Part shown: positions 1-11,970 of the stretch, in pieces
How the letters are laid out: each line of letters begins with the position of its first letter
How positions within the stretch are numbered: the first letter of the stretch is position 1
Source: Chrysopilus asiliformis
Taxonomy: Eukaryota > Arthropoda > Insecta > Diptera > Rhagionidae
Reading direction: 5' to 3'
DNA length: 64,000 nucleotides
Assembly (NCBI GenBank): GCA_964034945.1
Contig: OZ035961.1
Coordinates: 29,117,684-29,181,683 of the forward strand
Translations under genes and position numbers: made by a program
Notes under the pieces: generated by a model
The model's database searches: none
What the model saw: the letters and a program-made list of their open reading frames with translations, nothing else
What the model was told of the DNA's origin: nothing

Positions 1-960
1 ATTGTCTTTTTGTTTAGCAGCTCATCATCATGCACAGTTTCTATCATAGAAAGTGGTAGATACATCAACTTGTCTACATCGCACGGCAAAGATACGATTC
101 GAATGAAACTATAAGGCATACAAAACTGAAATACCTACTTATTTGTGAATATTTCCGTATAGCTACATGTTATATCAAGGTAAGGTGTTTTAACGAGACG
201 AAATGAGTTATAGAATGAATCGGATCCCGATGGCTGTTTAGTTTAGATGAGCAAAAGGTAATATCTGGCCACTAATACAGCGTACAATTTCCCATTTTAT
301 TCCTAAGGGGAATTAAAGTGTTGAGCCTTAAAAGAGCTCTTTACTTTAAGTGGAAATTAAGTGGCTGTGTTCTCATTTAATTTCCCCATTCAATTTTTAA
401 TTTTCATCAATAATTGTAAGGAAATAAAGATGAAAAACGGAAATGTGTTTTTAATTAAAATGCTACTTTATAGTGAATTGGATGTTGAACAGTAATGAAA
501 TTTGTTTCTTTCCGCAAAATGCAACAATTAAGAAATCTGAGAAGGTTGGTGGACATTGGCACATACTAATTATTTGAATTTCTGGACCATTTCAAGAACT
601 GTTAGAGATCCATAAAAACACTTAAAGGAAAAAAAGCAGGAAATTTCATTTTCTTTGAATTTAGTTATAAGTATTTGTTCTTAAAAGCGCATAGTTTTGA
701 GAAATTTTCAATGAACTTAATTTTTTGAGAACCATTAGAAAAGTGTAAAAACCGTAATAGCAAAAAATGTGGAAAATTTTATGCCCTTTAAATTTTGTTA
801 TATTCATTTTTTCCCACAATCGCATAGTTTTCAAGAAATTCTCAAAAAACCGCATTTATTCAAAAATAAAATTGTATGGAGGTATTCGTTATAACTAACG
901 TTACTTTTCCAAAAGTTGACAGAAAATCCGGATTTTCGAACCATCAGGATTTTCGAACCA
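1..960. other. AT-rich DNA, no gene seen
   Basis: No coding signal or recognisable element. Near 930-962 a 15-nt phrase GGATTTTCGAACCAT occurs twice in tandem, just before the Z1 repeat. The few open frames are short and low in complexity. Confidence 0.6.
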
Positions 961-964
961 TTAC

Positions 965-1135
965 AAAAAAGTTCAAGTTGCTAGCTCAACGCGATCTCGA
1001 GTTATGTAAAATATGTAAACAGACCGACAGACTGACGCACGGACATCCTCATAATTTTGCCTGAAGTTCGTACTGATCAGAAAGTTCCTCTTGCCCCGTT
1101 GTCGAGTCGGTCTCCGTCATGAATACAATACTTTC
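965..1135 (+). repeat. Z-family repeat, copy Z1 (uninterrupted)
   Basis: This segment matches two interrupted copies elsewhere in the window: 17112-17216 joined to 18363-18455, and the reverse complement of 27793-27870 plus 27340-27422. It has a CTAGCTCAA box, a short degenerate (GACR)n run (cagaccgacagactgac), the phrase CGGACATCCTCATAATTTTG and a right part containing GTACTGATCAGAAAG and GTCTCCGTCAT. It is the intact reference that shows what was interrupted in Z2 and Z3. Non-coding. The box and tract resemble dipteran mini-me/DINE-1 type elements, which is an inference. Confidence 0.65.
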
Positions 1136-2589
1136 CCTCTATAGCCCAGGGAAGTAAAAACAGATATTGTTTTGGGCTAAGGATTTCAAATCCTCTTTCC
1201 CAAAGGTTTAAAACCCTACTATTAATAAATTGAAGCCCTGAATGGATTCCAATCTAATTTTCACAATTTCGCATATCATGCCTTCTGACCTATTCCCATT
1301 CTGCTTCTTAACTCTCTCTCCTGCCATCTTCGAATCTTTTGAAACACTGAACCCCCTCTCCTTCTATCTCCTGAACCCATGAAGCCATTTCGTATCGATT
1401 TTCGTAATTGGGTAGATTCTCCCAAAAGAAAAGTTTTCGCCCACTAAGAATGATTGGAAACTCCTTTCCTGTCATCCATGAATCTTTGGAAATATTTAGA
1501 CGCTATTTTAGCTATTGACAAGTTCTCACACAAGGTAAAATTTAAAACAATAAATGACAGATCTAACTACTTTTCATTCGAATTCAACTAATTTTGATGT
1601 GTGCGGTCTCTATATGTCGCACAATATGAACCTAAGTATTTCTCCAATTCAAAAATCCGGATTAAAAACCGTTTGGTGTAATTAATTGACTCACTTAAGT
1701 TAAAAATTACAAAAAAAATTGGCATTACAAAATTACTATAAAATACTTGTGTAATTTTTCACGATTGCAAAAAATATCATATTTCAGTTTTTGTATATTA
1801 TATTTAACGAGGGCATCTTTAATATGTATATAGCGTAAAAAATATTGATTTCAGCTTTGAAAGAGGGAAAAGTGGATATGAAAATTTCCTACAAATTTAT
1901 TATTTTCGTTTCGTTCGTAATGCCAAATGCAATCGACCTAAAAAATGCGAATCCAGATGGCAATAAATTGATCAGAACGAATGAGATATGCTCAGCCATG
2001 TGATGTGATTTGTGCCAATTTCTGGATTTTCGCTGCTGTAAAAATGTCATCTTGTTTGTTGACTGATAAATCTAGGAGCTGCGTTTGACTATATATACCT
2101 ACATATTTAATTATATAGCATTCTTTATATTTCACAAAAAAACATGTAAAAAGCTAAATTCAAATTATTACTTTTGCAAATTGATCGATAAGGTAAATAT
2201 ATTTGAAATTATTATATTCACATACCACTTAGTATCAGACTGGAGAATTGAAAAAAAATCACTTTTATAGAGGAAAACGAGTTTCTAAAAAAAAGCCTAG
2301 CAGGGAAACGAGTTTCCCTGGAATTTTCTGGGATTTGAGAGCAACATATATTTTTCGGAGTGCTGAGAAAATTTTATTCCCTTCTGATACATCGAAGAAT
2401 AATCGTTCGCGGGCCATGATCTTTTGAAAACACACTTTTCTTTACAAAATAACGGTATTTCCTTATAACTGTGGAACCGTTAGAACTGTCATTTTGTGTT
2501 TTCAATTTCTTAACTGCATTTTGATATAAGGGTTGTGTCTACAAGCTTTCATCGCCACCCTACGACGGGCGACCGAAATATACTTTTTA
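1136..2589. other. AT-rich DNA, no gene seen
   Basis: No coding signal. A perfect 8-bp-stem hairpin, AGGGAAACGAGTTTCCCT, lies at about 2301-2318. Nothing else recognised. Confidence 0.55.
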
Positions 2590-3026
2590 AAAGCTTTTAT
2601 TTAGCTTGCTTTTATTAGTCTGTGCGTTTGTCTGTTTGTTTGTCTGTCAGGGTCAAATCTTGTAATCTAATATTGACCCACTTCCACTCATCCCTTAAAA
2701 TCTATAAGGATAACTTAAAAAATTCTTTTCTTCAAATTTCCCGGGGAAAGAAAATTATCTGGGGGTTTTTGGAGTCGCTGAATCTGATTCTGACGTTAAA
2801 AAGTCTATAATGATAACGGAAGGTCCTGTGAGTATAACATGATTAGCGCTTTCCTCAAATTTCCCGAAAAAAATCTCATCTGGGGGTTTTTGGGATCACT
2901 GAATTCGATTCTCAAGTCAAATGTTCCATAAGAATAAATCAAATGCTAGAATATAAATATTCGAAGACCAAAAAGTATAATATATATGCGTAGCGAAAGA
3001 CAAATGACTAAAAAGGATAAAATAAA
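2590..3026 (+). repeat. P-family repeat, copy P1
   Basis: Begins with an AAAAGCTTTTATTTAGCT-like start and a (TGTC/TGTT)n tract, followed by blocks shared with 20985-21390: TTTTGACCCACTTCCACT-like, GGGGGTTTTTGG and GGTCCTGT. It runs directly into the FB1 foldback. The GGTCCTGTAAGGATAA-type block also occurs in the Helitrons near 7.8, 23.1 and 26.2 kb, so this may be a Helitron relative. No coding capacity. Confidence 0.6.
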
Positions 3027-3745
3027 AAAAAACTTTTATTAAAAAATGCATAAAAAAGAAAAAAAAATATATTTGGGCGCTGGGTAACAGAAATAAAAGC
3101 GAGATAACAAACATAACAAAAGCTATAATTGCCAATCTGGCAATCATTGGAGACCCGTATGGTGATATTCGTATCAAAATTCGAACAGTTATACCAAAAT
3201 TCCACTTTGAAGTCAAACTTTCCAATAAGATTTTTTAAAATTTATTCCAATTGATGTATGTTTTGATGTATGGGAGTTTTATGTAGAATCATATCCTAAA
3301 TAACTTTTGTTGTAAACAAGATGCACCGTTTTTGAGATATTCACAAAAAACGAATCTGCGCAAAATTTCAAGTCTCTAGCTCAATCCGTGCGCCCGCAAT
3401 CCGCGCCACAGACGGACAGACAGACGGACAGACAGACAGACGGACAGACAGACGGACAGACAGACGGACAGACAGACGGACGGACGGACAGACGGACGGA
3501 CATGCAAAATTCAACTTTTTTCATCATTCTAAACACACTGGTGTAATTCATTTTTGTGTGCGATGACGAGATCTTGGCATTACAAACGGTAAGGCAAAGT
3601 TAATATACCCTTTGGTTTCACCATACGGGTATAAAAAATAGAAGCAAATAAATATTTATCTCGCTGTTATTTTTATACATAGCACCCAAAATATTATTTT
3701 TTTCTTTTTTAGTACATTTTTTTAATAAAAACCTTTTTTCCAATA
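3027..3745. mobile_element. Foldback element FB1, split by an X insertion
   Basis: The left arm (about 3029-3107) and right arm (about 3649-3740) are inverted copies of each other. Outward from the centre they read TTATCTCGC, a CAGCGCCCAAA-like block, TTTTTCTTTTTTA and a TGCATTTTTT-like end. The same arms make hairpins at 21391-21631 and 45545-45760. The centre has been displaced by X1 (3110-3634). No open frame of note. Confidence 0.7.
3110..3634 (+). mobile_element. X-family element (mini-me/DINE-1-like), copy X1
   Basis: Starts with AACATAACAAAAGCTATAAT and ends ACCATACGGGTATAAA, as other X copies do. It contains the ATTGCCAATCTGGCAAT hairpin near its 5' end, the CTCTAGCTCAATCC box, and the longest (GACR)n tract of the family (3412-3500). 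It lacks the middle block with the GGGGGGTACCCCCC palindrome. It sits in the loop of FB1. X has no coding potential. A long (GTCY)n tract is a described feature of mini-me elements of flies; assignment to that class is inference. Confidence 0.75.
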
Positions 3746-6067
3746 TTTTTTTTGTGTTTTTTTTTAAATATTTCAGTTTGACAATTACTATTAAATTTGC
3801 TTGTCTTTTTCGTTTGTCATTTTTTTTATAATCGGCCAGGGAAAATCAAAAGAGAAAAATGCAAGAAAAATTCTTGCACCAGACAGAATTTGTTCACTGA
3901 ATGTTGTCTAAGATTATTGGCAGGTGCTGTAGTTTTGATCGAAATCATAAACCATTCACGAGATTTTTTTTTTGGAACAGCGGGTTTTTAGAAAATCCGT
4001 GGGCAGGATTTTTTTCAGAATTTTTTATTTTTTGAATTTTTTTTTTGAGCTATTTTTTGATTTTTTTTTGTTGATAAAATTTCCAGGTAAATTACAGAAT
4101 CAGCAGCCCAATTTCAGATCCATCAGCCGAACGTGCCAATACTTTATAAATTTAATAAGGAAAAAAAATTGAGAGTTTTAACGAGAGTTCACTTTAAGTC
4201 GAATAGGATGACATCAAAATCCTACATTATTTTGTATTTGAACTTTTTATGTCAAACACTGTCGGATGATATTTGAATGAGATTGAATTTAAAAAAATGT
4301 GAATTGCTAAATATTTATAATTTATTACAGAGTTTTACGCCTTATTTTCGTCTTTTAATTCAGTAAATTTTCAGATAAAACATGCATTTATATTAAATTT
4401 TTTTCTACTAAGAGGCTTACATATTTTTGTACAACGTTGTCCAATGACAGATTTTTGATTTGTACACCCACTTATAAAAAATATTTTATTCAGTCTGACA
4501 AATCAAAGCTTTATAATTCACTTATGTACAAAAAAAACAGTTTGTATAATTTCTGTGCACTTAAAAACAAGAATTTTGAAAGTCTCTAAGGTATTTTTGT
4601 GAATTGAGAAAACGAGCAAATGATAAAAAAATTTGAAAAGAAATTTTTATAAATTATATTAAAAGAATTGGTATTTGGACTCGGAAATAAACATAAAAGC
4701 CGGTACTTACGTATAAAATATCTGAAGTATTTACGCCTTATGCAATTGACTTGTTTTTTTCTTCTGAGGTTCATGGAAAATTATTTTTGAATTATTTTGT
4801 TTGCTTTTTTAGTTTATTTAAAAAAAAACTTGTTTTTACTTTATCTAAATAAATAATGGTAAAAATTGTTCCGCTGTGCTTACTAGTTAAGAACTTTGAT
4901 CAAAAGCTTATTTTCAAAACAAAAAAAATTTGAATTTATAAAAAAGTTCCAATGATGCAAATTAAAACATTGATTACATAAATTTGACATTAAGATCTTT
5001 CCTACGCATAGAAAAATATTATAAATAGAAATGCCATACGGCTGCTTTAGAAGATTTCAATAAATAGACATTAATATTAGAAAAAAAAAAATTTTTTTTG
5101 AGGAATGGTAGCTCTTGTGGGATTTAAAAGTCACCATTTTTCGAACACGATTTTTCTGTTTACCTTGAAAGCAGCCATAAATAGCAGGCTATTTAAAATA
5201 CGACCATAAATTCATCTGCGTAAATGGAGCAAATATTAGACCCAAAAATAGGACTTTAAGATGTAAATAGGTCTTATCTCGTACACATGAGCACTTCATT
5301 GAAATGTCGTACGACGTAATATTCTATTTTTAGAACAATTTTGCTACTTGTTTGTAAACAAAAGCCTGCTGATGACGTATCACAATGTTACCGATTATTA
5401 GAAACAATGCAAAACGTATTAAAAAAACCTTCACCTTTACCAGGTAACAATAATGGCCCCAGGAACGAGCCCTTTGTTTGACACTATGGTGCGTAAATGC
5501 CAAAACAGTACATACTTATATGATGCTGTCACTTTAATGTATTTTGCCCCATCCATAAATAGATTTGTTGTATTTATCACAACTTTTTTGGAAACACTGG
5601 ACGATAAACTGAACACATGTTTCACCATGACAATGTTTTTGAAGGGGAAAAAATTGGAATTAATCTTACTTTTTCGTTATGATAGACATTGAAATTATTG
5701 TGAAAAAACACCATATATTTTCATATTTTTTCCCAAGTCTCCTTTTGTAAAACTATCACTTAATCTCTCCACAAACTCCTTAAGGAAAAGCCTTTTCACA
5801 GAACCGTTCAACTCTTTTAAACCAACCAAAATTTATTAAAAACCATATTTGGCTCCGCGAGCCTCCAAAATATATGCTTTTTGATATTATTATCTTTTTA
5901 TCAAACAAAATGAATCTATAACTAATTATCTTTAAAACGCGGTTAGTTTCGGAAATATGAAAGGATATGTCAACTGAAAATTGCGTAATAATTCTGTGAA
6001 CATGAGTATTTAAAAGGAAATAAGGATTTTTAGCATTTGATTCTTCAAGAAAACTATTTTGTGGAGT
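3746..6067. other. AT-rich DNA, no gene seen
   Basis: Long A and T runs and no recognisable coding sequence. Open frames at 5437-5692 on both strands overlap each other and resemble no family known to me. Confidence 0.5.
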
Positions 6068-6345
6068 AATAAATGTTTATAACAATAAAAGAAAAGGAAT
6101 GGTCCAATTTTAACCGTTCAAAAGCTTCGCCTTGCCATTTACGAGAAATGCCACCATACAAAATTTCAGGTCTCTACCTCAATCTTGTCGAAAATAATGG
6201 TGTTCACGGACGGATGGACAGACGGACAGGCGGACGGACATGCGGAAATCAAAATCTTTTGTCATCCCTAAAACCCTGGTGTAGTTCATTTTTGTGTCTA
6301 ATGATTGGTTCGATGCGTTACAAACGGTATACTAAATCTAATTAC
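6068..6345 (+). repeat. W-family repeat, copy W1
   Basis: Contains TTTCAGGTCTCTACCTCAAT, a short (GACR)n tract and ACATGCGGAAATC, followed by a CCCTGGTGTAGTTCATTT end. The last two blocks recur at 19620-19690 and, reversed, near 20300-20350. The ends resemble the X family (ACACTGGTGTAATTCATTT), so W is a diverged relative of X. Non-coding. Confidence 0.6.
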
Positions 6346-6365
6346 TCCTACATGATATCTTAATA

Positions 6366-6895
6366 TATAAAAAGAGAAAAAAGCACTAAAAAGAAAAAAA
6401 TAATTTCAAACTATGTCCATTAATAGCGTATTTAAAATTCGCCTTTTTTGGAGTGGCGTTAAATTTACACTAAATAAAATCGTTGTAAAATTTCTATTGT
6501 CAAGTTACGCACAAAATCAGTTTGTACATGTCAATAGGATAGATTTCTACAAAAAATAGTAACATATGAGACAGTGGGCTTTTTTATAGCGATTGCTTAA
6601 AAATAGGGATTCCAATTTGGGACATAAAAGAACTTAGTTTTGGTGCTTCTAAGAGCCGTGTCTATAGTTAATCTGTTTGACAACAAAATTTTTGGAGTCG
6701 ATCTTAGTTCTTAGTTAGCCTTAAGGGTTAGAAAGTATGTAAACGATTAGCCTTAAGGGTTAGAAAGTATGTAATTTATTTTAGTTGCAAATTTAACGCC
6801 ACTCCAAAAAAGCCGAATTTTAAATACGCTATTAATGGACATAGTTTGAAATTATTTTTTTCTTTTTAGTGCTTTTTTCTCTTTTCAGTTTTTTT
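6366..6895. mobile_element. Foldback element FB4
   Basis: Terminal inverted repeats of about 97 bp: the left arm spans about 6369-6466 and the right arm is its near-perfect reverse complement at about 6792-6890. Both carry GCACTAAAAAGAAAAAAATA at the outside and TTTTGGAGTGGCGTTAAAT inside. The outer block is the same as in FB1-FB3 but the inner block is different. The loop has a 28-nt sequence repeated once with a 32-bp period (6715 and 6747, core TTAGCCTTAAGGGTTAG). No coding sequence. Confidence 0.75.
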
Positions 6896-6959
6896 TAAAG
6901 TCGGTTTTATTTTTTTTAGAAAATTTTTTTTTTATTTCGAACGTTTTTAGTTTCAATTT

Positions 6960-7160
6960 TTAATATAGGTAAAATTACAAAGGGTTTGAGGGGATAAGTC
7001 CGCAGAGGAGAAATATATAAAAGAATCTTCCAGATATTGTACTGAACACAATACAAAGAATTTTACTCGATATCCCAAGCAGGGAGGGGTTTGAAGGGGT
7101 AGGTTAACACGGGGGAAATATATAAAAGAACCTCCCTTGTGTTGTACTGAACACAACGTA
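6960..7160 (+). repeat. Diverged tandem duplication, about 104-bp unit
   Basis: Two adjacent diverged units share GGGTTTGAGGGGATAAG-like, GAAATATATAAAAGAA and TTGTACTGAACACAA blocks. A relative of the unit lies in inverted orientation around 31315-31400 (CTATCCCCTCAAACCTCC and GATATCGAGTTGAATT). Non-coding, family unknown. Confidence 0.55.
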
Positions 7161-7468
7161 AAAACATAACAAAAGCTATAATTGCCAATCTGGCAATTAT
7201 TGAAAACCTGTATGGTGATATTGGTATCTTAATTTGAGCATTTGTACTAAAATTACACTTTGAAGTCGAACTTTCCAATAAGATTTTTTAAAATTTATTC
7301 CAATCGGATTTTGATGTATGGGAGTTTTATGTAGAATCATATTCTAAATAATTTTTGTTCTTGGACTTTTTTGATAAGATGCACCGTTTTTGAGAAATTC
7401 GGAAAAAACGTTTTCGTTTGTATGGGGGGTACCCCCCCTAATGGTCAATTTTTGCCCATGAATGAACC
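7161..7468 (+). mobile_element. X-family element, copy X2 (3' end replaced)
   Basis: Matches X from AAAACATAACAAAAGCTATA through the GGGGGGTACCCCCC palindrome (7424-7437) to TTTTTGCCCAT, then diverges where other copies continue into the CTAGCTCAAT box. It is therefore truncated or recombined at its 3' side. The following 7469-7617 holds an unrelated-looking block ending in TTTTTGGAAGTCGGTTAA. Confidence 0.65.
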
Positions 7469-7617
7469 AGGGCCCAACCAGGAACTTTCTCTAAAACTTT
7501 CTCTTTGGGATGACCAAAATCGGTCCACCCAGTAAAAAGTTAGGCGTGAACATACATTAAAAAAAAAAATATATATATTCAGGTGGAATTGAGAACCTTT
7601 TCCTTTTTGGAAGTCGG

Positions 7618-7894
7618 TTAATAAAAATGGAAGTTTGTTGGTTCGTCTGTTGGTTGGTCTGTTGGTTTGAGATTACAAAACTTAAAAACTACTAGACCGA
7701 TTTTGACGCGGTTTTTTGCAAAATGATCTGCGTTGCCAGGGACTGGTTTTTAGCTATGTTAGATTTTCAAAATTCGAAACGGAAGGTCCTGTAAGGATAA
7801 CGTTTTTTCCCAAAAGTTTTTAAGTTATTTATGGTTTTTTGGCATTCTAAAATTTATACAAAAAACTTTAAGCTGGCAACGTAGGGTCTGCTAG
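7618..7894 (+). mobile_element. Non-autonomous Helitron, copy H1
   Basis: The 3' end reads AGCTGGCAACGTAGGGTCTG then CTAG followed by T, the CTRR|T terminus expected of a Helitron. The body matches the copy at 22957-23346 in reverse (block GGTCCTG, shared (GTTTGTTGGT)-type tract). The 5' end is uncertain because the TCTATATATA start of the other copies is missing. No Rep/helicase sequence. Confidence 0.65.
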
Positions 7895-10440
7895 TATCAT
7901 ATAGAATATAAACAAAACAAATGTTAATTCATTTGAAAGCACACTCGAAAACCACTTCGCATTTTTAATAAATGCACCAGAGTAAAAACTAGTTTAGTTG
8001 GTACTTTTTTAAAGATTTTTAAATTTTTATTTTGTTTAAAAAATCACGTGTTTAGAAATATTTCTTAACAATTTGTTATCTACGTTTTAAAAACCAAACT
8101 TTTCACAAACAAAAATTAATTTCAACTCCAATGATACCGTTTTTAGTCAATGAAACTTAATTAGTTTTATCGCTTCCATAAAAGAATGAAATCATTGAAT
8201 CGAGTCGCCAGTACAAAAACTTTTTGAATTGTAAAAAAAAAATCAAGAATTTAATACTTAAGTAAAATTCCTTCACCAAAATACAATTATTTGGAGAATG
8301 AAGATGCTTCCATATTTGTAATCATTGGTGAAAACCTTTTATTTTATTCAAATGTAAATTAACCGACGGATCCCCTTTGAAAACCACTTAGTATTAAACC
8401 AATGATGACAGGGATAGGCAGGACGGAAAAGAGGATAAAGAATCAACTAAAGGCATCTAGAATAAAAAAAAAATGTTATTTTCCATGAAAATCCTCGGAA
8501 AACTTCAGCCATTATCCTTCTACCCACATCTCTCTACTGAATCTCTAAAACGCTAATTAGTGAAGAAATCACCGAGCTATTTTCTTTCACCATGGCATCA
8601 GACCTTTAAGGATTCATTCTTCTTCTTCTTAGACTTTTACTTATTCTATTTCGTCTTATTCCTTTTGTTTGCTTGTTTTTTATCCTTATTCTTATCCTTA
8701 GACCACCCATCAAGGATAAAATATATGAATGGCTATTGCTACTAGGCCATACATATACATACCAACAATTATGTAAGCATACATAAATATCTATTATATA
8801 CACGTATTTTTTATGTGACGATATATGCTTCAGTTAGTGGCGGTTCGTGTGCTGATTGTCTGCTGTCTGTCTGTCTGTAGCTTTATGCGCTTCTTCAGTT
8901 TGTGTTTGTTTGATAAAGCACAGCATTGGCAAACGGACTGCGAAAACAAAGTGGAAAATGGAATTGTTTAATCTGTTGTGGTGCCAACTCCTTCCGCAAA
9001 AAGAGACGTAGAGGCTGTTGCCGCTGATGACAGCAGGTTGAACGAGATTAGGTATAAAACGAAAGTATGGAAGGAAAGAAAAACAATTAAGAGCAAGGAA
9101 CCATGAGTCCTTTAGCTGGCAAGCCATCATTTATCACATTGAGCCATTGCCTGTTCGATAACAACAACTATCCAGCATAGGTACTATATGTTGATGATAC
9201 CTCACTATCTCTCTTTAGGCACTAATATACACAGAAAAACATATAAATTTATTTATATCAACTAACACAAGTCGTGTATAAAATCTACAAAAAAAAATCC
9301 GTTTTTATCTTTATTCCTATGGTTTTATGTAGATAACAACGCTAATTTAGTTATACTGGAATACACATTAAAAAAATATGTTATTCGTTTCATCGATCTG
9401 ACTTAATTGTTCCTAATTAATAAGTTAATTAATTTAAGAAAAAGATTTTCAATGTTCTGTAGCTCATTTAGAAATTTTTCGAAATTGCTTTCCATTCAAC
9501 CATAAAAGTAGACTAATTATATATTTTTCTCTCGAATCTGAATATCCCAAAATTAACCTTAAAAGGCTTAACATATTGACACATTAGTACAATAAATCAA
9601 AATATTCATGAAACGAGTGTAGCACAACAGTCTGTTAAATATTTAACATACCATTCGTCTTCGTTTTCACAATCACTGTTCTCTTTAAAGGTGTGCGGCT
9701 GGCGCATTTTGAGCCATTAGCAATTCGCTTCAAGAAATACAAAAATTTGGAGTTATCCCTTTCTTGCAAGTACAAGGTTTCAAATTGAAGGGCATATTTG
9801 ATTCCGCAAATCTAAGATTTTCACCTGCGGCGCATCCTTCGCTGCATTTTGACTATCTCGTATATGATTTATTAAATTCAATTATCGCGCATTTCGTTTT
9901 GTTTCCTTTAAAAAAATGTAAATCGTAATCTAATTTCTTTTAACACTTCCTATGCTCAAATGGCATTTTAAGCAGCCGTCTCGTCCTTATTCACACATTT
10001 CGTCACCATGCAAATCGCGATGATAAGTGATTTTTGTCGCGGGAACATCGCAGTTGTGTGAATGGGATGCGCAATGACACCCATTGTAGGGAACATTTTT
10101 CAGTTGTTTGCCATGCCGCAATTATGACACAGGCACGTAATTGTAATGCTGCCATTTCACAAAAAAAGGCGCCCATTAACAAAATTAGCTGTTTCAAGCT
10201 TTATGCGAGCGTCATCTGAGAGCATCATATCACACAAATCTTTGAAAAGTGAAACTTACATTCAGGTATCAAGCCGACAACCATCAAAAGCCGCCCTATC
10301 GCCGCAGGATTTTCATGAGGCGAATATTGACCCAAAGAGGGTCTATATAGTCGATCACCAATTTCTCCATTAAAGCAGTTGTGGTTTTGCAGACACATTT
10401 TATTAATTTTGTCGTGCTCGTCATTTCTTACGCTTCTTGT
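7895..10440. other. AT-rich DNA, no gene seen
   Basis: No family recognised. Short overlapping open frames around 8.6, 8.9 and 10.0-10.4 kb show no motif. A TGTCTGTCTGTCTG run lies at about 8866-8879. Confidence 0.5.
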
Positions 10441-10441
10441 A

Positions 10442-11254
10442 GGGTAGACCGGCGCTAGTAGGCCCACTTTTTATAATCTACTTTATAAAAGTTTTACTGT
10501 TATCGTTTCAGGTGTAGTATAGACGTTTTTGGTTGGTTTATTCAATTGTGTTTCTTAGTCAATCTTTTATTTTGACTAATTATAAGTGTTTCAAATATTT
10601 TTTTTCATTTTAAAAAAAAGTTCTTCGATGAGTCGACTAACCCCGTGTCTGGGGCTTGTTGACTCTGTGAACGGGCTTATTTGACTCTATACTTTTTATG
10701 AGGAAAATGTGTTGGAACATATTAAAAAACTATAATAATTCTGAAAAAATATATTCTTTAAAAAATTAATAACATTTCAGATTAACATAAATAAAATTTC
10801 ATCTAATTTAAAAAATAAAATTAATTAACAAAAAAATATAGGTAATTCATATCAAGTAATTTAACCCCAGTATACTGTGAGTCAACTAGCCCCAAGTCGC
10901 CATTTTATTTTTAACACACTCGTGAAAAAAAATGAAAAAGTATGGGTCAGAAAATGCTTCACTAATTTGTTAACTCATACAAAAATTTTCACTTGAAATC
11001 GCTGACGAGTTCAATACAATGAAAGTGTAAGCTACAAAACAATTTAATTAACAAGAAAAAAAATTACTCAAACGCTTTCGTTTTTTCCCCTCACAGTACG
11101 TTCTAAGAGCACTGTGGTCTAACGACGTTGGTTCACTCAGAGCTGTCAGTCGACTGAATAAACAGTCCAATTCACGCAGGTTTGTTCTCAACCGTGGTTG
11201 ACTTAACCGCAATGAGTCTACTTACCCCTATAGCCAACTAGCCCCGGTCAGCCC
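10442..11254. mobile_element. TA-flanked MITE with terminal inverted repeats
   Basis: The left end GGGTAGACCGGCGCTAGT and the reverse complement of the right end, GGGCTGACCGGGGCTAGT, are terminal inverted repeats. Both sides are flanked by TA (10440-10441 and 11255-11256), as expected for IS630/Tc1/mariner-type insertion. Internal fragments GAGTCGACTAACCCC, GAGTCAACTAGCCCC and GAGTCTACTTACCCC repeat the terminal motif. No transposase frame. The superfamily is inferred from the TA alone. Confidence 0.65.
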
Positions 11255-11559
11255 TACTAATTAAAGGTTTAAATTTTTAGTCCCGATTTCGTAAATTTCA
11301 GCATTTTTAAGCCGCAAAGAAGTTTTTCGATGCTCTTTTGGATATTCTAGCCGTTATGGGCCCTTTGTCACAATAGTTACTATTCAGATAACGCCATTGG
11401 GTCCAAAAAAATTAGTTTTGGTTGAGAAAACCGTTTTTTCTAGTGTCCGCGATTAGAAATACGATTAGCAAGCTTGCATAGAAATACTCAAAAATGAAAA
11501 ATTCATTAGGTTTATACTTGTCCGAGCGCCAACGGTTCAACGTACGAGTCCTTCCCCTT

Positions 11560-11970
11560 CAATTGGATTTATAAAAATTGGCTCCAATTGTATTTTGAAG
11601 TGTGGGCATGTTATTTAAAATCCAATTGTATTTTGAAGTATGGGTATGTTATTTAAAATCATATTTTAAACAACCCGACAAAATATGAGTGTTTATTTCT
11701 ATCTACTACTTTTTTTTGAATTTAGCAGTTTTTGATAAAGTTGCAAGAACCCTTGAGTGAGGTAAAGAGTGGGCCGTTCTTTTTCAAAGCTGGCGCTACG
11801 CCGGCAAAGTCTGTAAGATGTTTTCCCAGTCATGTCCATGGACGGATGGACATGCAAAACTTAATACTAGTATTCTAAACGTCCTCGCAGTATTGTGATT
11901 AATTTGGTGTTTCACAAATCTAATGGAACTAACAAATGGTATATCCAACTTATTATTCGGTTTCACCACA
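11560..11970 (+). repeat. Degenerate X-like repeat with a 38-bp tandem duplication
   Basis: The order of blocks follows X: CCAATTGTATTTTGAAG (compare CCAATCGGATTTTGATG), a short GGACGGATGGACATGCAAAA tract, TTCTAAAC and GGTTTCACCA. A 38-bp unit is present twice in tandem (11583-11620 and 11621-11658) with two mismatches. Strongly diverged from the other X copies. Confidence 0.45.

Noticed and set aside
3415..3503. Possible CRISPR-like or regularly spaced repeat in the CAGACGGACAGAC tract
   Set aside because: It is a degenerate tetranucleotide microsatellite (GACR)n without spacers, inside an X element.
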